Below are positions 8,255 through 16,280 of a stretch of 64,000 nucleotides of DNA, one piece after another. Location of the stretch: assembly GCA_016712625.1 (NCBI GenBank), contig JADJQQ010000018.1, positions 124,001 to 188,000 of the forward strand, read 5' to 3'. The DNA comes from Candidatus Competibacteraceae bacterium (GTDB taxonomy: Bacteria > Pseudomonadota > Gammaproteobacteria > Competibacterales > Competibacteraceae). Within the stretch, counting starts at the first letter, position 1. Every line of letters starts with the position of its first letter. The position numbers and the translations under genes are program-made. The notes under the pieces were generated by a model. The model had not been told where the DNA came from, searched no databases, and was given only the letters and a program-made list of their open reading frames with translations.

Positions 8255-9187
8255 ATGAACAAACTACCGGATCTCGAAGCGTGGGCGATTTTCGCCAAAG
8301 TCGTGGAGATCGGATCCTTTGCCCGAGCCGCTGACGCGCTGGCCCTCTCGCAGGCCACCGTTTCGAAGGCCATCACCCGGTTGGAAGAGCGTACGAGAAC
8401 CACGCTGCTCCACCGAACCTCACGGGGAATGTCGCTGACGGAAAGTGGCGCGATCGCCTTGGAGCATGCCTCCCGCATCCTCGAAGAAGGAAAAATCGTC
8501 GAAGCGACCCTGACCGAGCCAGCCGCTACTTTACGTGGGCCGATACGCATCGCCGCGCCGATGTCGTTTGGCCTCTCTCAGTTAGCACCCGCTTTGCCCC
8601 AGTTCATGGCTCGCTACCCCGAAGTGATGCTGGATGTCGAATTCGCTGACGAGCTGGTCGACCTGGTGGCCAACCGTTTCGACTTGGCTTTGCGTATTGC
8701 CAATCTAGCGGATTCCAGCCTGCTCGCGCGGCGACTGTGCACGGTGCGCATCCTGCTGGTGGGAGCACCGTCGTACTTTGATCGCTACGGTCGTCCCCGA
8801 CACCCGCGCGATTTAGCCAATCATCGCCTGTTTCACTATGCGTACTCGCGCAGCGAAACGAGCTGGCATTTTCGGCATCCGCGGCAGGGTCGCTTCGCCC
8901 AAACGATCACCACCCCACTGCGGATGAACAATGCCGAAGCCTTGGAGCCTGCCCTGCGGGCTGGATTGGGTCTGGCGCTACAGCCCGAATTCCTCGCCTG
9001 GGATGATCTGCAATCCGGGGTATTGGAAACTGTTATGGACGATTGGCGGGTGGAGCCGATTGCGCTGCTCTTGTTAACTCCACCGGGCCGCAACCGCCCC
9101 GCGCGCGTGGAGGCGCTAATCGATTTCCTGATCGCGCATTTTGCGAATACAGCTTGGGCACCGAACGCGCGCCGCTCCAGCCTGTAA
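8255..9187 (+). CDS. LysR-family transcriptional regulator
   Basis: 310-aa LysR protein. The N-terminal winged helix spans about residues 5-65 (LEAWAIFAKVVEIGSFARAA, LSQATVSKAITRLEERTRTT, LLHRTSRGMSLTESG), followed by a linker helix and a periplasmic-binding-protein-like effector domain beginning about residue 90 (LRGPIRIAAPMSFGLSQLAP). It is close to the CrgA/YhjC-type subgroup by its DLANHRLFHYAYS segment. By position it probably controls the divergent pirin gene and itself. The inducer is unknown. Confidence 0.93.
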   Translation: MNKLPDLEAWAIFAKVVEIGSFARAADALALSQATVSKAITRLEERTRTTLLHRTSRGMSLTESGAIALEHASRILEEGKIVEATLTEPAATLRGPIRIAAPMSFGLSQLAPALPQFMARYPEVMLDVEFADELVDLVANRFDLALRIANLADSSLLARRLCTVRILLVGAPSYFDRYGRPRHPRDLANHRLFHYAYSRSETSWHFRHPRQGRFAQTITTPLRMNNAEALEPALRAGLGLALQPEFLAWDDLQSGVLETVMDDWRVEPIALLLLTPPGRNRPARVEALIDFLIAHFANTAWAPNARRSSL

Positions 9188-9471
9188 GCGCCTGTCTTCA
9201 CGGATTATGGGTATCGCCTTGTTCAAGGCCGTATCGGGGTCGAACTCCAGCGGGCGTCCCAGTTTCATGCATCGATTATTGTACCGATCAGTCCTAATGC
9301 CAACCGCTTCTCATCGGAGTGGGTATAAGCCGGTGCGGAGGGATCGGTCTGATGGTCCGGATGGGCCTTTCGAGTGATCCGTCTTGCATCCGAAGCGGTT
9401 TGAATTGCGTAAGTATGGATGAAGGCCGCTGAAAAAGCGGAACTCACATCCACACTCTGGAGTACCCGCTG
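9188..9471 (+). promoter_or_regulatory. Intergenic region with GCGTAAG...TGAAG motif
   Basis: No gene. An 18-base element GCGTAAGTATGGATGAAG at 9407-9424 lies 48 bases before the secreted-protein gene at 9472. Closely similar elements occur at 10335-10352 and 19787-19804. A short hairpin CCGCT-GAAAA-AGCGG follows at about 9427. It may be an alternative-sigma-factor promoter; that is inference from repetition alone. Confidence 0.35.
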
Positions 9472-9771
9472 ATGAAAACCACCTTTGCTATCCACTTTGC
9501 CCTGATTGCTACCCTGTCTAGTCTGCCGGTCGCTCACGGCGCCGGCTTCAACGACAAAAGCCCCACGATCAATCCCATCCCGGCGCGTGCGTCACAACCG
9601 GGATCAAGCCAAATGCCGGTGATACACGGCTTCAAACAACAAAGCCATCAAGCCAACGCCGCCTTGAAGGCCGGGGCCAGTGTGAACCGCGCGGTCACCA
9701 CCGTCAGCGCGCATTGCGACTTGTCGCCGCGTATCGGATTTAACAACAGCAGCTCGCCGGCAAATTGCTGA
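9472..9771 (+). CDS. Small secreted protein with C-terminal C-x-L-x-P-R-x-G-F-N motif (paralogue 1)
   Basis: 99-aa protein starting MKTTFAIHFALIATLSSLP with cleavage likely after AHG-A. The mature part is low-complexity Ser/Ala/Asn and has its only two cysteines in the last 18 residues, CDLSPRIGFNNSSSPANC. The gene at 9881 encodes a second protein of the same length, signal-peptide style and C-terminal motif, so the two are paralogues. The Cys pair could form a closing disulfide. No described family was recognised. The ribosome site is weak (CTGGAGTACCCGCTG). Confidence 0.65.
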   Translation: MKTTFAIHFALIATLSSLPVAHGAGFNDKSPTINPIPARASQPGSSQMPVIHGFKQQSHQANAALKAGASVNRAVTTVSAHCDLSPRIGFNNSSSPANC

Positions 9772-9880
9772 ACCGAGCACATTGGGCTGGGACGGGTTTG
9801 CGAGGTGAGTCCGCCCGGCCGACTGGCCAATCCAATCCATAGTCTCTTTACCTTAACTTGATCACTTCAAAGGCATTTCG

Positions 9881-10192
9881 ATGAAAACCCAGCTCGCTGT
9901 TTCCGCTGTTGCGTTGATTGTCGGTCTATCCAGCATCAGCCCGGTCGTGGCAGGCCCCTCCAGTAACGGTTCTCATTACTCTTCTCATCAGGGGAGCACG
10001 AGTATCCGTTCCTACGGATCAGAGGGGGAGTTTACCCGTGCCTGGAATGAAGGCAGAACACTCAACGAAGTGAGCACCTCATCCCGATCAGACCGCTCGC
10101 TCTCATCTTCAGCGCGCTCCGTGTCCGATACCCGCTGCCCGCTCGCGCCCCGATCCGGATTTAACGACAGCACTCATTTTCCAATCTGCTAA
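9881..10192 (+). CDS. Small secreted protein with C-terminal C-x-L-x-P-R-x-G-F-N motif (paralogue 2)
   Basis: 103-aa protein with signal peptide MKTQLAVSAVALIVGLSSIS (cleavage near VVAG). A Ser-rich mature region includes EGEFTRAWNEGRTLNEVS and ends CPLAPRSGFNDSTHFPIC. The 18-residue tail matches that of the gene at 9472 (C, L, P-R, GFN, S, final C conserved), while the middle parts are unrelated. The middle segment SYGSEGEFTRAWNEGRTL looks like a small folded module. Downstream an inverted repeat GGATTGCA/TGCAATCC (10198-10227) could be a weak transcript end. Function unknown. Confidence 0.65.
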   Translation: MKTQLAVSAVALIVGLSSISPVVAGPSSNGSHYSSHQGSTSIRSYGSEGEFTRAWNEGRTLNEVSTSSRSDRSLSSSARSVSDTRCPLAPRSGFNDSTHFPIC

Positions 10193-10334
10193 ACGACGGA
10201 TTGCAACCCCCAGTCAAGATGCAATCCCGACAACTCGGATCGGCATCGTGCTGGGCGTCGCTCCGACAGCCAACCAATGATTCACGCCGCTTTATTTTTA
10301 TCTTTACGGGATTGCGTCCAAAGCTGGGTAAGCC

Positions 10335-10352
10335 GCGTAAGCATTCTTGAAG
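10335..10352 (+). promoter_or_regulatory. GCGTAAG...TGAAG motif upstream of NPC-repeat gene
   Basis: GCGTAAGCATTCTTGAAG lies 80 bases before the start at 10432. Together with 9407-9424 and 19787-19804 it fits GCGTAAGYATNNNTGAAG. At 10330 the identity with the third copy extends to AAGCCGCGTAAGCATT. Possible ECF-type promoter or operator, unproven. Confidence 0.35.
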
Positions 10353-10431
10353 CCCAAAAGACCCGCTGTCATCGTTGGATGCCGGATTACTCCCGGCAAC
10401 CCCTGTTACATCCTGGAAGGAGCAAAATCCG

Positions 10432-10731
10432 ATGAAAATCTATTCGCGTCCCATGAACCCCACCGCGCTCGTCGTTTCCGCTGGATTGCTCGTCGCCACC
10501 CTCGGTGGGGTGGCTTGCGCCGCACCCTGTAGTCCGTGTACCCCGCGCAACCGAGCAACTCGTGCCGCCAATCCCTGTGCGGCCAAGAACCCGTGCGCGG
10601 CGAAAGCGGCCAATCCCTGCGCGCCTAACCCGTGCGCGGCGAAAAATCCATGCGCGGCGAAAGCGGCCAATCCCTGTGCCGCCAATCCCTGTGCCGCCAA
10701 TCCGTGCGCGGCGAAGAAGAAAAAATGGTGA
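10432..10731 (+). CDS. Secreted Asn-Pro-Cys (NPC) repeat protein
   Basis: 99-aa protein with a signal peptide (PTALVVSAGLLVATLGGVAC) followed by a mature region made almost wholly of NPCAAK-type units: eight NPC tripeptides spaced by Ala/Lys, preceded by CSPC and ending in a KKKKW tail. Start at 10432 (MKIYSRP) has GGAAGGAG upstream; the longer frame from 10375 is rejected. A possible lipobox-like VACAA at the signal end leaves open whether it is lipidated. The regular thiols suggest metal or redox buffering, an inference. Downstream lie a perfect hairpin and the DUF302 and DUF3179 genes on the same strand. Confidence 0.75.
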   Translation: MKIYSRPMNPTALVVSAGLLVATLGGVACAAPCSPCTPRNRATRAANPCAAKNPCAAKAANPCAPNPCAAKNPCAAKAANPCAANPCAANPCAAKKKKW

Positions 10732-10745
10732 GCTCCACACCTTAG

Positions 10746-10795
10746 AAATCACGGCTCGCGGCTCGCCGATATCCCATCGCCGCGAGCCGTGATTT
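10746..10795 (+). terminator. 16-bp perfect inverted repeat between NPC-repeat and DUF302 genes
   Basis: Perfect 16-bp arms (AAATCACGGCTCGCGG at 10746-10761 and its complement at 10780-10795) separated by an 18-base loop. It begins 15 bases after the NPC-repeat stop and the right arm ends in GATTT without a real T-tract. It may be a transcript-stabilising or attenuating hairpin inside the operon, or a bidirectional terminator. Confidence 0.5.
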
Positions 10796-10834
10796 GCACC
10801 AGCCTCTTGCTGGCTTATTCAAGGAGAGTCCCGC

Positions 10835-11305
10835 ATGACTAGTCGTCGATCCCTTCCACTGGCAACGCTCGCCGTGCTCACGCTCGGTTTTGCTACGCTA
10901 AACCATGCCGGCGAGCTACCCGGCACCCAAACCCTCACCTCGTCCCACGATTTCGCGGCGCTGGTCACGAAGCTAGAGGCGGCGGTGGCCGAACACAAAA
11001 TGGCGGTGGTCGCCAAGGCCAGCGCCAGCCAGGGCGCCGCCGCGCGCGGGGTGAAAATCCCCGGCAACGCGGTGATCATGGTGTTCAGAAACGACTTCGC
11101 GGTGCGCATGTTGGAGGCCAGCATGCCCGCCGGCATCGAAGCGCCGCTGCGCTTTTACGTCACCGAAGCCGCCGACGGCAAGGCCAGCCTGACCTGGCGC
11201 GCGCCGAGCGCGACCTTCGCCCCCTACGGCAGCGCCCCGCTCGATAAGATGGCTAGTGAGCTCGACCCCCTGTTCGCCGCCATCGCCCGCGACGCCGTGC
11301 GTTGA
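10835..11305 (+). CDS. DUF302-domain secreted protein
   Basis: 156-aa protein with an N-terminal signal peptide (LPLATLAVLTLGFATLNHAG). The DUF302 fold follows: SSHDFAALVTKLEAAVAEHK, the strand AVVAKASAS, GNAVIMVFRNDFAVRMLEAS, then LRFYVTEAADGKASLTWRAP. DUF302 proteins are periplasmic or outer-membrane associated with no agreed function, often near thiol or sulfur genes. The start is supported by AAGGAGAG eight bases upstream. It is followed after 42 bases by the DUF3179 gene on the same strand. Confidence 0.88.
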   Translation: MTSRRSLPLATLAVLTLGFATLNHAGELPGTQTLTSSHDFAALVTKLEAAVAEHKMAVVAKASASQGAAARGVKIPGNAVIMVFRNDFAVRMLEASMPAGIEAPLRFYVTEAADGKASLTWRAPSATFAPYGSAPLDKMASELDPLFAAIARDAVR

Positions 11306-11347
11306 TGGGATGATCAGCGGTGTTTTCCACCTAACGGAGAACCCTTG

Positions 11348-12289
11348 ATGCGAGGTTTCACGTTGGGCGTACTGCTGATTCTGCTGTTGCAGACGACCGG
11401 CGTCGCCTGGGGCGTCGAGCGCAACGGTTTCGACCTGAGCGACGCCCTGGTGCCGGTCGCTGAGATTCACGGCGGCGGGCCGGCCAAGGACGGGATTCCC
11501 GCCCTGGACCATCCGGCGTTTATCGCGGCCGATCAGGTTGGTTTTCTCAAGGCCGAGGATCGGGTGCTAGGGCTGAAGCGCCACGGCGTCGCCAAGGCGT
11601 ATCCCATCGCCATTCTCAACTGGCACGAGGTGATCAACGACCGCTTTGCAGCCGAGCCGGTGGTGATCACGTTCTGTCCGCTGTGCGGCACGGGAATGGG
11701 TTTTCTGGCCACGATCGACGGGCGAGCGCTGGACTTTGGCGTTTCGGGTCTACTGTACAACAGCGACGTGCTGCTCTACGACCGGCAGACCCAATCGCTG
11801 TGGTCGCAGCTCATGACGACCGCCATCACCGGCTCAATGAAGGGCCGGCAACTGACGGCGCTACCTGTTATGCATACCGCGTGGGCGGATTGGCGGCGGC
11901 GGCATCCTCAAACCCTGGTGCTGTCGCCGGATACCGGGCATCCGCGCGATTACGGCCGCGACCCTTATGCCGGTTACGCGCAAAGCGAACAAGTCATGTT
12001 CCCGTTGCGATTCAACAACCGACGCTTACACCCGAAGGAATCGGTGATCGGGGTGGAACGGGACGGCCGTTTCAAAGCCTATCCCTTCAGCGCGCTGGAA
12101 AAGTCGGGCACGTCTTTCTCGGACCGGATCGGCGATTACCCCGTTCGCATCGACTACAACGCCGCCCACCGCAGCGGCCGGGTGTTCGACGCAAGCGGGC
12201 AAGAAATCCCCAGCGTGATCGGCTTCTGGTTCGCGTGGTTCGCGTTTCATCCCCAGACCGAGGTGTATACGGCGTCACCAGCGCGCTGA
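11348..12289 (+). CDS. DUF3179-domain secreted protein
   Basis: 313-aa protein with a signal peptide (FTLGVLLILLLQTTGVAWG). The DUF3179 hallmark is VVITFCPLCGTGMGFLA followed by LDFGVSGLLYNSDVLLYDRQ and SLWSQLMTTAITG. It then has HPRDYGRDPYAGYAQSEQ and a C-terminal IGFWFAWFAFHPQTEVY. The CPLC pair is conserved in the family, but the biochemical role is unknown. I took ATG at 11348 rather than the adjacent TTG at 11345, with CGGAGA upstream. It probably ends an operon starting with the NPC-repeat gene. It is convergent with the ABC exporter, leaving 46 bases between stops. Confidence 0.9.
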   Translation: MRGFTLGVLLILLLQTTGVAWGVERNGFDLSDALVPVAEIHGGGPAKDGIPALDHPAFIAADQVGFLKAEDRVLGLKRHGVAKAYPIAILNWHEVINDRFAAEPVVITFCPLCGTGMGFLATIDGRALDFGVSGLLYNSDVLLYDRQTQSLWSQLMTTAITGSMKGRQLTALPVMHTAWADWRRRHPQTLVLSPDTGHPRDYGRDPYAGYAQSEQVMFPLRFNNRRLHPKESVIGVERDGRFKAYPFSALEKSGTSFSDRIGDYPVRIDYNAAHRSGRVFDASGQEIPSVIGFWFAWFAFHPQTEVYTASPAR

Positions 12290-12335
12290 TACCGTTTCTC
12301 AGTAGAAAATGCTTTTTAGGGATTGGGGGTGGCAA

Positions 12336-13061
12336 TCAACCGAGATCCCGCCCCGCGCCGGCTTCCTCATAGGTGCGCCCGTCGCGGATGTGGTAGAGCC
12401 GCCTGAAAGTCGGGATAATCTTCTCGTCGTGGGTGACCACGATGATCGCGGTTCGATACTGCTGCGCCATGCGGTTGAGAATCCGCACCACGGCCAGCGC
12501 TCGTTCGCTGTCCAGCGGCGCGGTCGGCTCGTCGGCCAGAATGATCGGCGGCTGGTTGGCCAGCGCCCGGGCGATGGCGACCCGCTGCTGTTCGCCGCCG
12601 GAAAGCTGAGCGATGGCCGCCTGGGCGCGGTGTTGCACGTCCAGCGCCGCCAGTAACTCCCGCGCCCGCTGGCGCGCTTCCCGGTTGGACCGCCCCGCCA
12701 GCAGCAGTGGCAGCGCGACATTATCAGTCACGTCGAGAAACGGGATCAGATAGGGCGCCTGAAACACGAAGCCGATGCGGTCGCGGCGCAGGGCGCGCGG
12801 ATCGAGGTCGTGCCAACCACCGTCGTACACCGTCTCGCCGGACAGCCGGATGCGTCCATCACTCGGCTCGGTGACCGCGCCCAAGCACTTGAGCAGGGTG
12901 CTCTTGCCGGAACCGCTGGGACCGATCAGCCCGATCACCTCGCCCGGTTGCACGGTCAAATCCACCCCCTTGAGCGCGTCCACCGCAGTATCTCCCACGC
13001 CGTAACGCTTGCGCAGACCGGCAACTTCGATGGCCGGGTTCAGTTCAGGCGCGGCGCTCAT
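12336..13061 (-). CDS. ABC exporter ATP-binding protein (MacB/LolD/DevA type)
   Basis: 241-aa ATPase. Walker A GLIGPSGSGKSTLLKCLG, Q-loop FQAPYLIPFL, signature LSGGEQQRVAIARAL and Walker B IILADEPTAPLDSE are all intact, with the H-loop in VVTHDEK. It forms with the FtsX-type permease (13063) and HlyD-type adaptor (14253) a tripartite exporter. Gene order is adaptor, permease, ATPase, and the permease stop and this ATG are nearly adjacent. Substrate is unknown; DevBCA-like systems export glycolipids or toxic compounds. Confidence 0.93.
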   Translation of the reverse strand: MSAAPELNPAIEVAGLRKRYGVGDTAVDALKGVDLTVQPGEVIGLIGPSGSGKSTLLKCLGAVTEPSDGRIRLSGETVYDGGWHDLDPRALRRDRIGFVFQAPYLIPFLDVTDNVALPLLLAGRSNREARQRARELLAALDVQHRAQAAIAQLSGGEQQRVAIARALANQPPIILADEPTAPLDSERALAVVRILNRMAQQYRTAIIVVTHDEKIIPTFRRLYHIRDGRTYEEAGAGRDLG

Positions 13062-13062
13062 C

Positions 13063-14256
13063 TCAACCTCCCATCGCGGTGGCGGGATCCACCCGTAGCG
13101 CGGTCCGAATCGCCAGGGTGCTGGCGAGGGCGCAAATCAGCATCACCGCCGCGAAACCGCGTGCGGCATCGCCCGGCTCCAGCAGCACGTATTTGGGGAA
13201 ATACGGCGCCCACAGGGTGGCAACGGTCTTGCCGACCAGAAAACCGATCAGTCCCAGGCCCAGCGCTTCCTGCAAAATCATCCCGGCGATGGTGCGGTTG
13301 CGTGCGCCGATCAATTTGAGTACGGCGATTTCGCGCAGCTTGCCCAGCGTCATGGTGTAGATAATGAACGAGACGATGGCCGCGCTGACCACCGCCAGAA
13401 TCAGCAGAAACACCGCAATCTGCCGGGCCGAGGTGGCGATCAGCTTGGCGATCAGAATCTCTTCCATCTGTGGAACGGTATAGGTTTGCAGGCGCTTCCA
13501 GCGGCGAATGGTCTCCGCGACTTCCGCCGCGCTCCAGCCGGGGGCGACTTGCACCAGCACCGCGTTGACCATCCGGCTGCTTTCCTGGCTTCGGGAGACC
13601 GTCTCGGCCAATCCCGGCGCACCGGGCCGGTTCAGCGCCGGATTGGCTCGCACCCGCGCTCGTTCGTTGACGATGGCGTCGTTGTCCTTGAGAAACTGCG
13701 CCTCCTGGGCATCGCGCAACGGGATGAACACCATCGGATCGCCGCTGGCCGACACCATGCGCCGGGTCAGGCCGACCACGGTATAGTCGTGGCGGCGGAT
13801 GCGGACGCGCTGGCCGAGTTGGAAGCCGGCGCTGGCGTCGGCCACCGCTTCGTAGTGGGTGCGCTCGATCTGGCGGCCGGCGATCAGATAGCGCGGCTCG
13901 CCCGGTTCGCCCGGCTGGATGCCGACCACCATCACCCGCGCCTCCCGCTTGCCCTGGCGGGCCTGCATGGTCAGGTAAGTGACGTTGGCGGCGTGCGCCA
14001 CCCCCGGCAGCCCGAGCAGGCCGCGATAGACGTCGTCGCGCAGGCTGGACGGTTCGGCGTAGGGGCCGAGGGTATCCCGCTGCACCACCCACAGATCGGC
14101 GCCGCTGTTAGCCAGCAGCGCCTTGCCATCGTCCACCATGCCGCGATAGATGCCGGCCATGGACAAAGTGACGCCGATCAGCAAGCCCAGGCCCAGGCCA
14201 GTGAAGGCGTACTTGCCCCAGGAATGGAGAATGTCACGGCCCGCCAGACTGATCAT
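13063..14256 (-). CDS. ABC exporter permease, FtsX/DevC type
   Basis: 397-aa permease with a first transmembrane helix near residues 18-38 (FTGLGLGLLIGVTLSMAG) and a large periplasmic domain (about 45-270) of MacB-like type. Three C-terminal helices form the FtsX domain (VFLLILAVVSAAIVSFIIYT, LQEALGLGLIGFLVG, GFAAVMLICALASTLAI), with the coupling motif REIAVLKLIGARNRTI. Its ATG overlaps the adaptor stop as ATGA, implying translational coupling. Confidence 0.92.
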   Translation of the reverse strand: MISLAGRDILHSWGKYAFTGLGLGLLIGVTLSMAGIYRGMVDDGKALLANSGADLWVVQRDTLGPYAEPSSLRDDVYRGLLGLPGVAHAANVTYLTMQARQGKREARVMVVGIQPGEPGEPRYLIAGRQIERTHYEAVADASAGFQLGQRVRIRRHDYTVVGLTRRMVSASGDPMVFIPLRDAQEAQFLKDNDAIVNERARVRANPALNRPGAPGLAETVSRSQESSRMVNAVLVQVAPGWSAAEVAETIRRWKRLQTYTVPQMEEILIAKLIATSARQIAVFLLILAVVSAAIVSFIIYTMTLGKLREIAVLKLIGARNRTIAGMILQEALGLGLIGFLVGKTVATLWAPYFPKYVLLEPGDAARGFAAVMLICALASTLAIRTALRVDPATAMGG

Positions 14257-15440
14257 CCGCGACCTCCGGCCAGTTGTTCACTGGGCTTCACCGCATCCCC
14301 ATCGCGCAATGCCCTTTCGCTGTGGACGATGACGCGGGCCTCCGGCGGTAAGCCGTCGAGCATCTGGACCGCGCCGTCCAGGTCGCGGATGCCGAAGCGC
14401 AGCGGCTGGAATTGCGCCTTGCCCTCTTCGGTCAGCAACCACACGCCAGTCTGACCCTGCCGTTGCTGGATGGCGGAGTTGGGCAACACCGGCGCGTTGG
14501 GAATCGCTGGCAGGCGCACCGTCACTTCCGCCAGTTCGCCGAGCGCCACGCCGTCCGGCAGGGCGTCGAACGCGACCTGAGCGATTTTTTCCTCGGTCAC
14601 GCTGTCGCCGGCCAGTTCCACTCGCGCCACCCGGCCGGGCAGTCGTTCGCCGGGGCGAGAGCGCAGTTCGATGTCCGCCGGCAGGCCAGCCTGGAGTCCG
14701 GCGGAGCGGCCCTGGTCAATCCGCACTCGCAGCCACAGGCTGGCTGGATCAATCAATTGCACCACGCTCTGCCCAGCGACCACGGTCGAGCCGGGTTCGG
14801 CGTCGCGGGTGATAACCACGCCGGCGACCGGGCTGCGTAATTCCAGATTGGCCCGTAATTTCCCGGCTGCCCCCTGTTCGGCCAACAGTCGCTCCCGCTC
14901 CCGACGGGCCGCTTCCTGATTGGCCTGGGCGGCGACCAGCGCGCTGCGGGCGACGTTGGCTTCGTGGTGCTTGGCGTCAGCGGCTTCCTGGGTCACGAAG
15001 CCCTGGCGGCGCAGAGCGCTGAAGCGGCGGGCGTTCGGCTCGGCCAGTTCCTGGCGGCTGACCGCTTCCCGCACCTGCGCCTCGGCGGCGGTCAGCGCGT
15101 TGCCGGCCCGTTCCAGAGCGGCCCGGGCGGCGACGATGCGGTCGTTCAGATCCACCGGGTCCATCTCCGCCACCAGCTCGCCGGCGGCCACAACATCGCC
15201 GACATCTACTCGCACCTGCTTGACCCGACCGGCGCTGGTGGGGCCGATAGCGTAGGCGCGACGGGCTTCCACCGTGCCGATGCCGAATAACCCCGGCTGG
15301 AGATCGCGCCGTTCCGGGCTGGCGACGGTGACGCCAACCGCCGCCAGGGAGCCGGTACGGGCGACGACGTAGCCGAAACCACTGAGCAGGCCGATGATCA
15401 GGACGAGTAATACAGCCTGACGCAGACGGGGCGTTTTCAT
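14253..15440 (-). CDS. HlyD/DevB-type periplasmic adaptor of ABC exporter
   Basis: 395-aa membrane-fusion protein. An N-terminal anchor (AVLLVLIIGLLSGFGYVVA) is followed by a lipoyl half (IGTVEARRAYAIGPTSAGRV), a helical hairpin (about 95-190, Ala/Glu/Arg-rich), the second lipoyl half (LRSPVAGVVITRDAEPGSTV) and a beta-barrel. The open frame extends far upstream, but ATG 15440 overlaps the TetR stop as ATGA and starts just before the anchor helix, so the longer version is rejected. It links the inner-membrane ABC pair to an outer-membrane channel, not encoded here. Confidence 0.92.
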   Translation of the reverse strand: MKTPRLRQAVLLVLIIGLLSGFGYVVARTGSLAAVGVTVASPERRDLQPGLFGIGTVEARRAYAIGPTSAGRVKQVRVDVGDVVAAGELVAEMDPVDLNDRIVAARAALERAGNALTAAEAQVREAVSRQELAEPNARRFSALRRQGFVTQEAADAKHHEANVARSALVAAQANQEAARRERERLLAEQGAAGKLRANLELRSPVAGVVITRDAEPGSTVVAGQSVVQLIDPASLWLRVRIDQGRSAGLQAGLPADIELRSRPGERLPGRVARVELAGDSVTEEKIAQVAFDALPDGVALGELAEVTVRLPAIPNAPVLPNSAIQQRQGQTGVWLLTEEGKAQFQPLRFGIRDLDGAVQMLDGLPPEARVIVHSERALRDGDAVKPSEQLAGGRG

Positions 15441-16048
15441 GGCTGACGGACTCCGATGCCGCGCAGGTACAGCGGCCACAGGCGGCGAGCGGCTGGTTGC
15501 AGGGTTTGGGGGTCGCCGGCCAGCAGGGTTTGCACCACCAGCCCCTGCACCGTCCCGACGAACAGGGTGGCGGCGGCGGCTTCGTCGAGCGCCGGATCGA
15601 CCAGCGCCTGCGCCTTGGCCTGCGCCAGCAGTTCGGCCACCCGTCGCCGGTAGCGGTCGAGCAGGCCACAGACCCGCTGTTTGACCGGATGGTCGGCGGG
15701 TTTTTGCAACTCGTTGAAAATCAGCCGTGGCGCGGAAGGATGGGCGGCGATGAAGGCGACATGGGCCTCGAACAAGCGGCCCAAGCCCTCCACCGGATCG
15801 CGGACTTCGGCGACGGCGGCGGCGATCACGTCGCCCAGGTTTTGCTCCACCCAATCCACGACCGCCAGCCAGATAGCCTCGCGAGTCGGAAAGTGGCGGA
15901 ACACCGCCCCCTGGGTCAGACCCATCTGTTGGGCGATGGCCTGGGTGGTGATGGCGTCGGGGCTGTTCTCGGCGGCCAGCGTCAGCACCGCGCGGACGAT
16001 TTCCAGTTGCCGTTCTCCGGCGGCCAGGCGAGTTTTTGGCATAGTCAT
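15437..16048 (-). CDS. TetR/AcrR-family repressor of the exporter operon
   Basis: 203-aa TetR regulator. The N-terminal HTH (ITTQAIAQQMGLTQGAVFRH then FPTREAIW) is followed by a ligand-binding helical bundle. It is the first gene of the exporter operon, with a 4-base overlap with the adaptor. A perfect 24-bp palindrome sits 12 bases upstream of its start (16061-16084), so it very likely represses its own operon and responds to an exported compound. Confidence 0.93.
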   Translation of the reverse strand: MTMPKTRLAAGERQLEIVRAVLTLAAENSPDAITTQAIAQQMGLTQGAVFRHFPTREAIWLAVVDWVEQNLGDVIAAAVAEVRDPVEGLGRLFEAHVAFIAAHPSAPRLIFNELQKPADHPVKQRVCGLLDRYRRRVAELLAQAKAQALVDPALDEAAAATLFVGTVQGLVVQTLLAGDPQTLQPAARRLWPLYLRGIGVRQP

Positions 16049-16060
16049 AGCAAACTCTTA

Positions 16061-16084
16061 AAGATAGTAATTAATTACTATCTT
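16061..16084. promoter_or_regulatory. Perfect palindromic operator for the TetR regulator
   Basis: 24-bp perfect palindrome with half-site AAGATAGTAATT. It starts 12 bases upstream of the TetR ATG and is A/T-rich in an otherwise GC-rich sequence, as expected of a TetR operator overlapping a promoter. No other gene is close on this side until the divergent ArsR gene at 16281. Confidence 0.75.
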
Positions 16085-16252
16085 AGTATGGTGCGGAAAT
16101 CGACCCTGTCAAGAGAAACAATTCGAACCTGATACGGTTTCGGCCTACGGCTGACACCCGGTTTGAGCGTGTCTTCATCAATCATGGATCGTGCCGCCAA
16201 TCGTCAGATCGGGCGTGTGGGCGGACGGGGCGTAAATGATTTGCATTGTCTG

Positions 16253-16276
16253 ATATTCTTATGATCGTTAGAATAT
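16253..16276. promoter_or_regulatory. Inverted repeat at the ArsR start (probable operator)
   Basis: ATATTCT (16253-16259) and AGAATAT (16270-16276) form a perfect 7-bp inverted repeat with a 10-base spacer. It ends 4 bases before the ArsR ATG at 16281. ArsR-family repressors bind imperfect repeats of this size overlapping their own promoters. No Shine-Dalgarno sequence is visible between the repeat and the ATG, so translation may be leaderless. Confidence 0.55.
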
Positions 16277-16280
16277 TGGT

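Noticed and set aside
14253..15854. Longer N-terminus for the HlyD adaptor
   Set aside because: Arg/Pro/Gly-rich shadow of the TetR gene; the overlapping ATGA start fits better.
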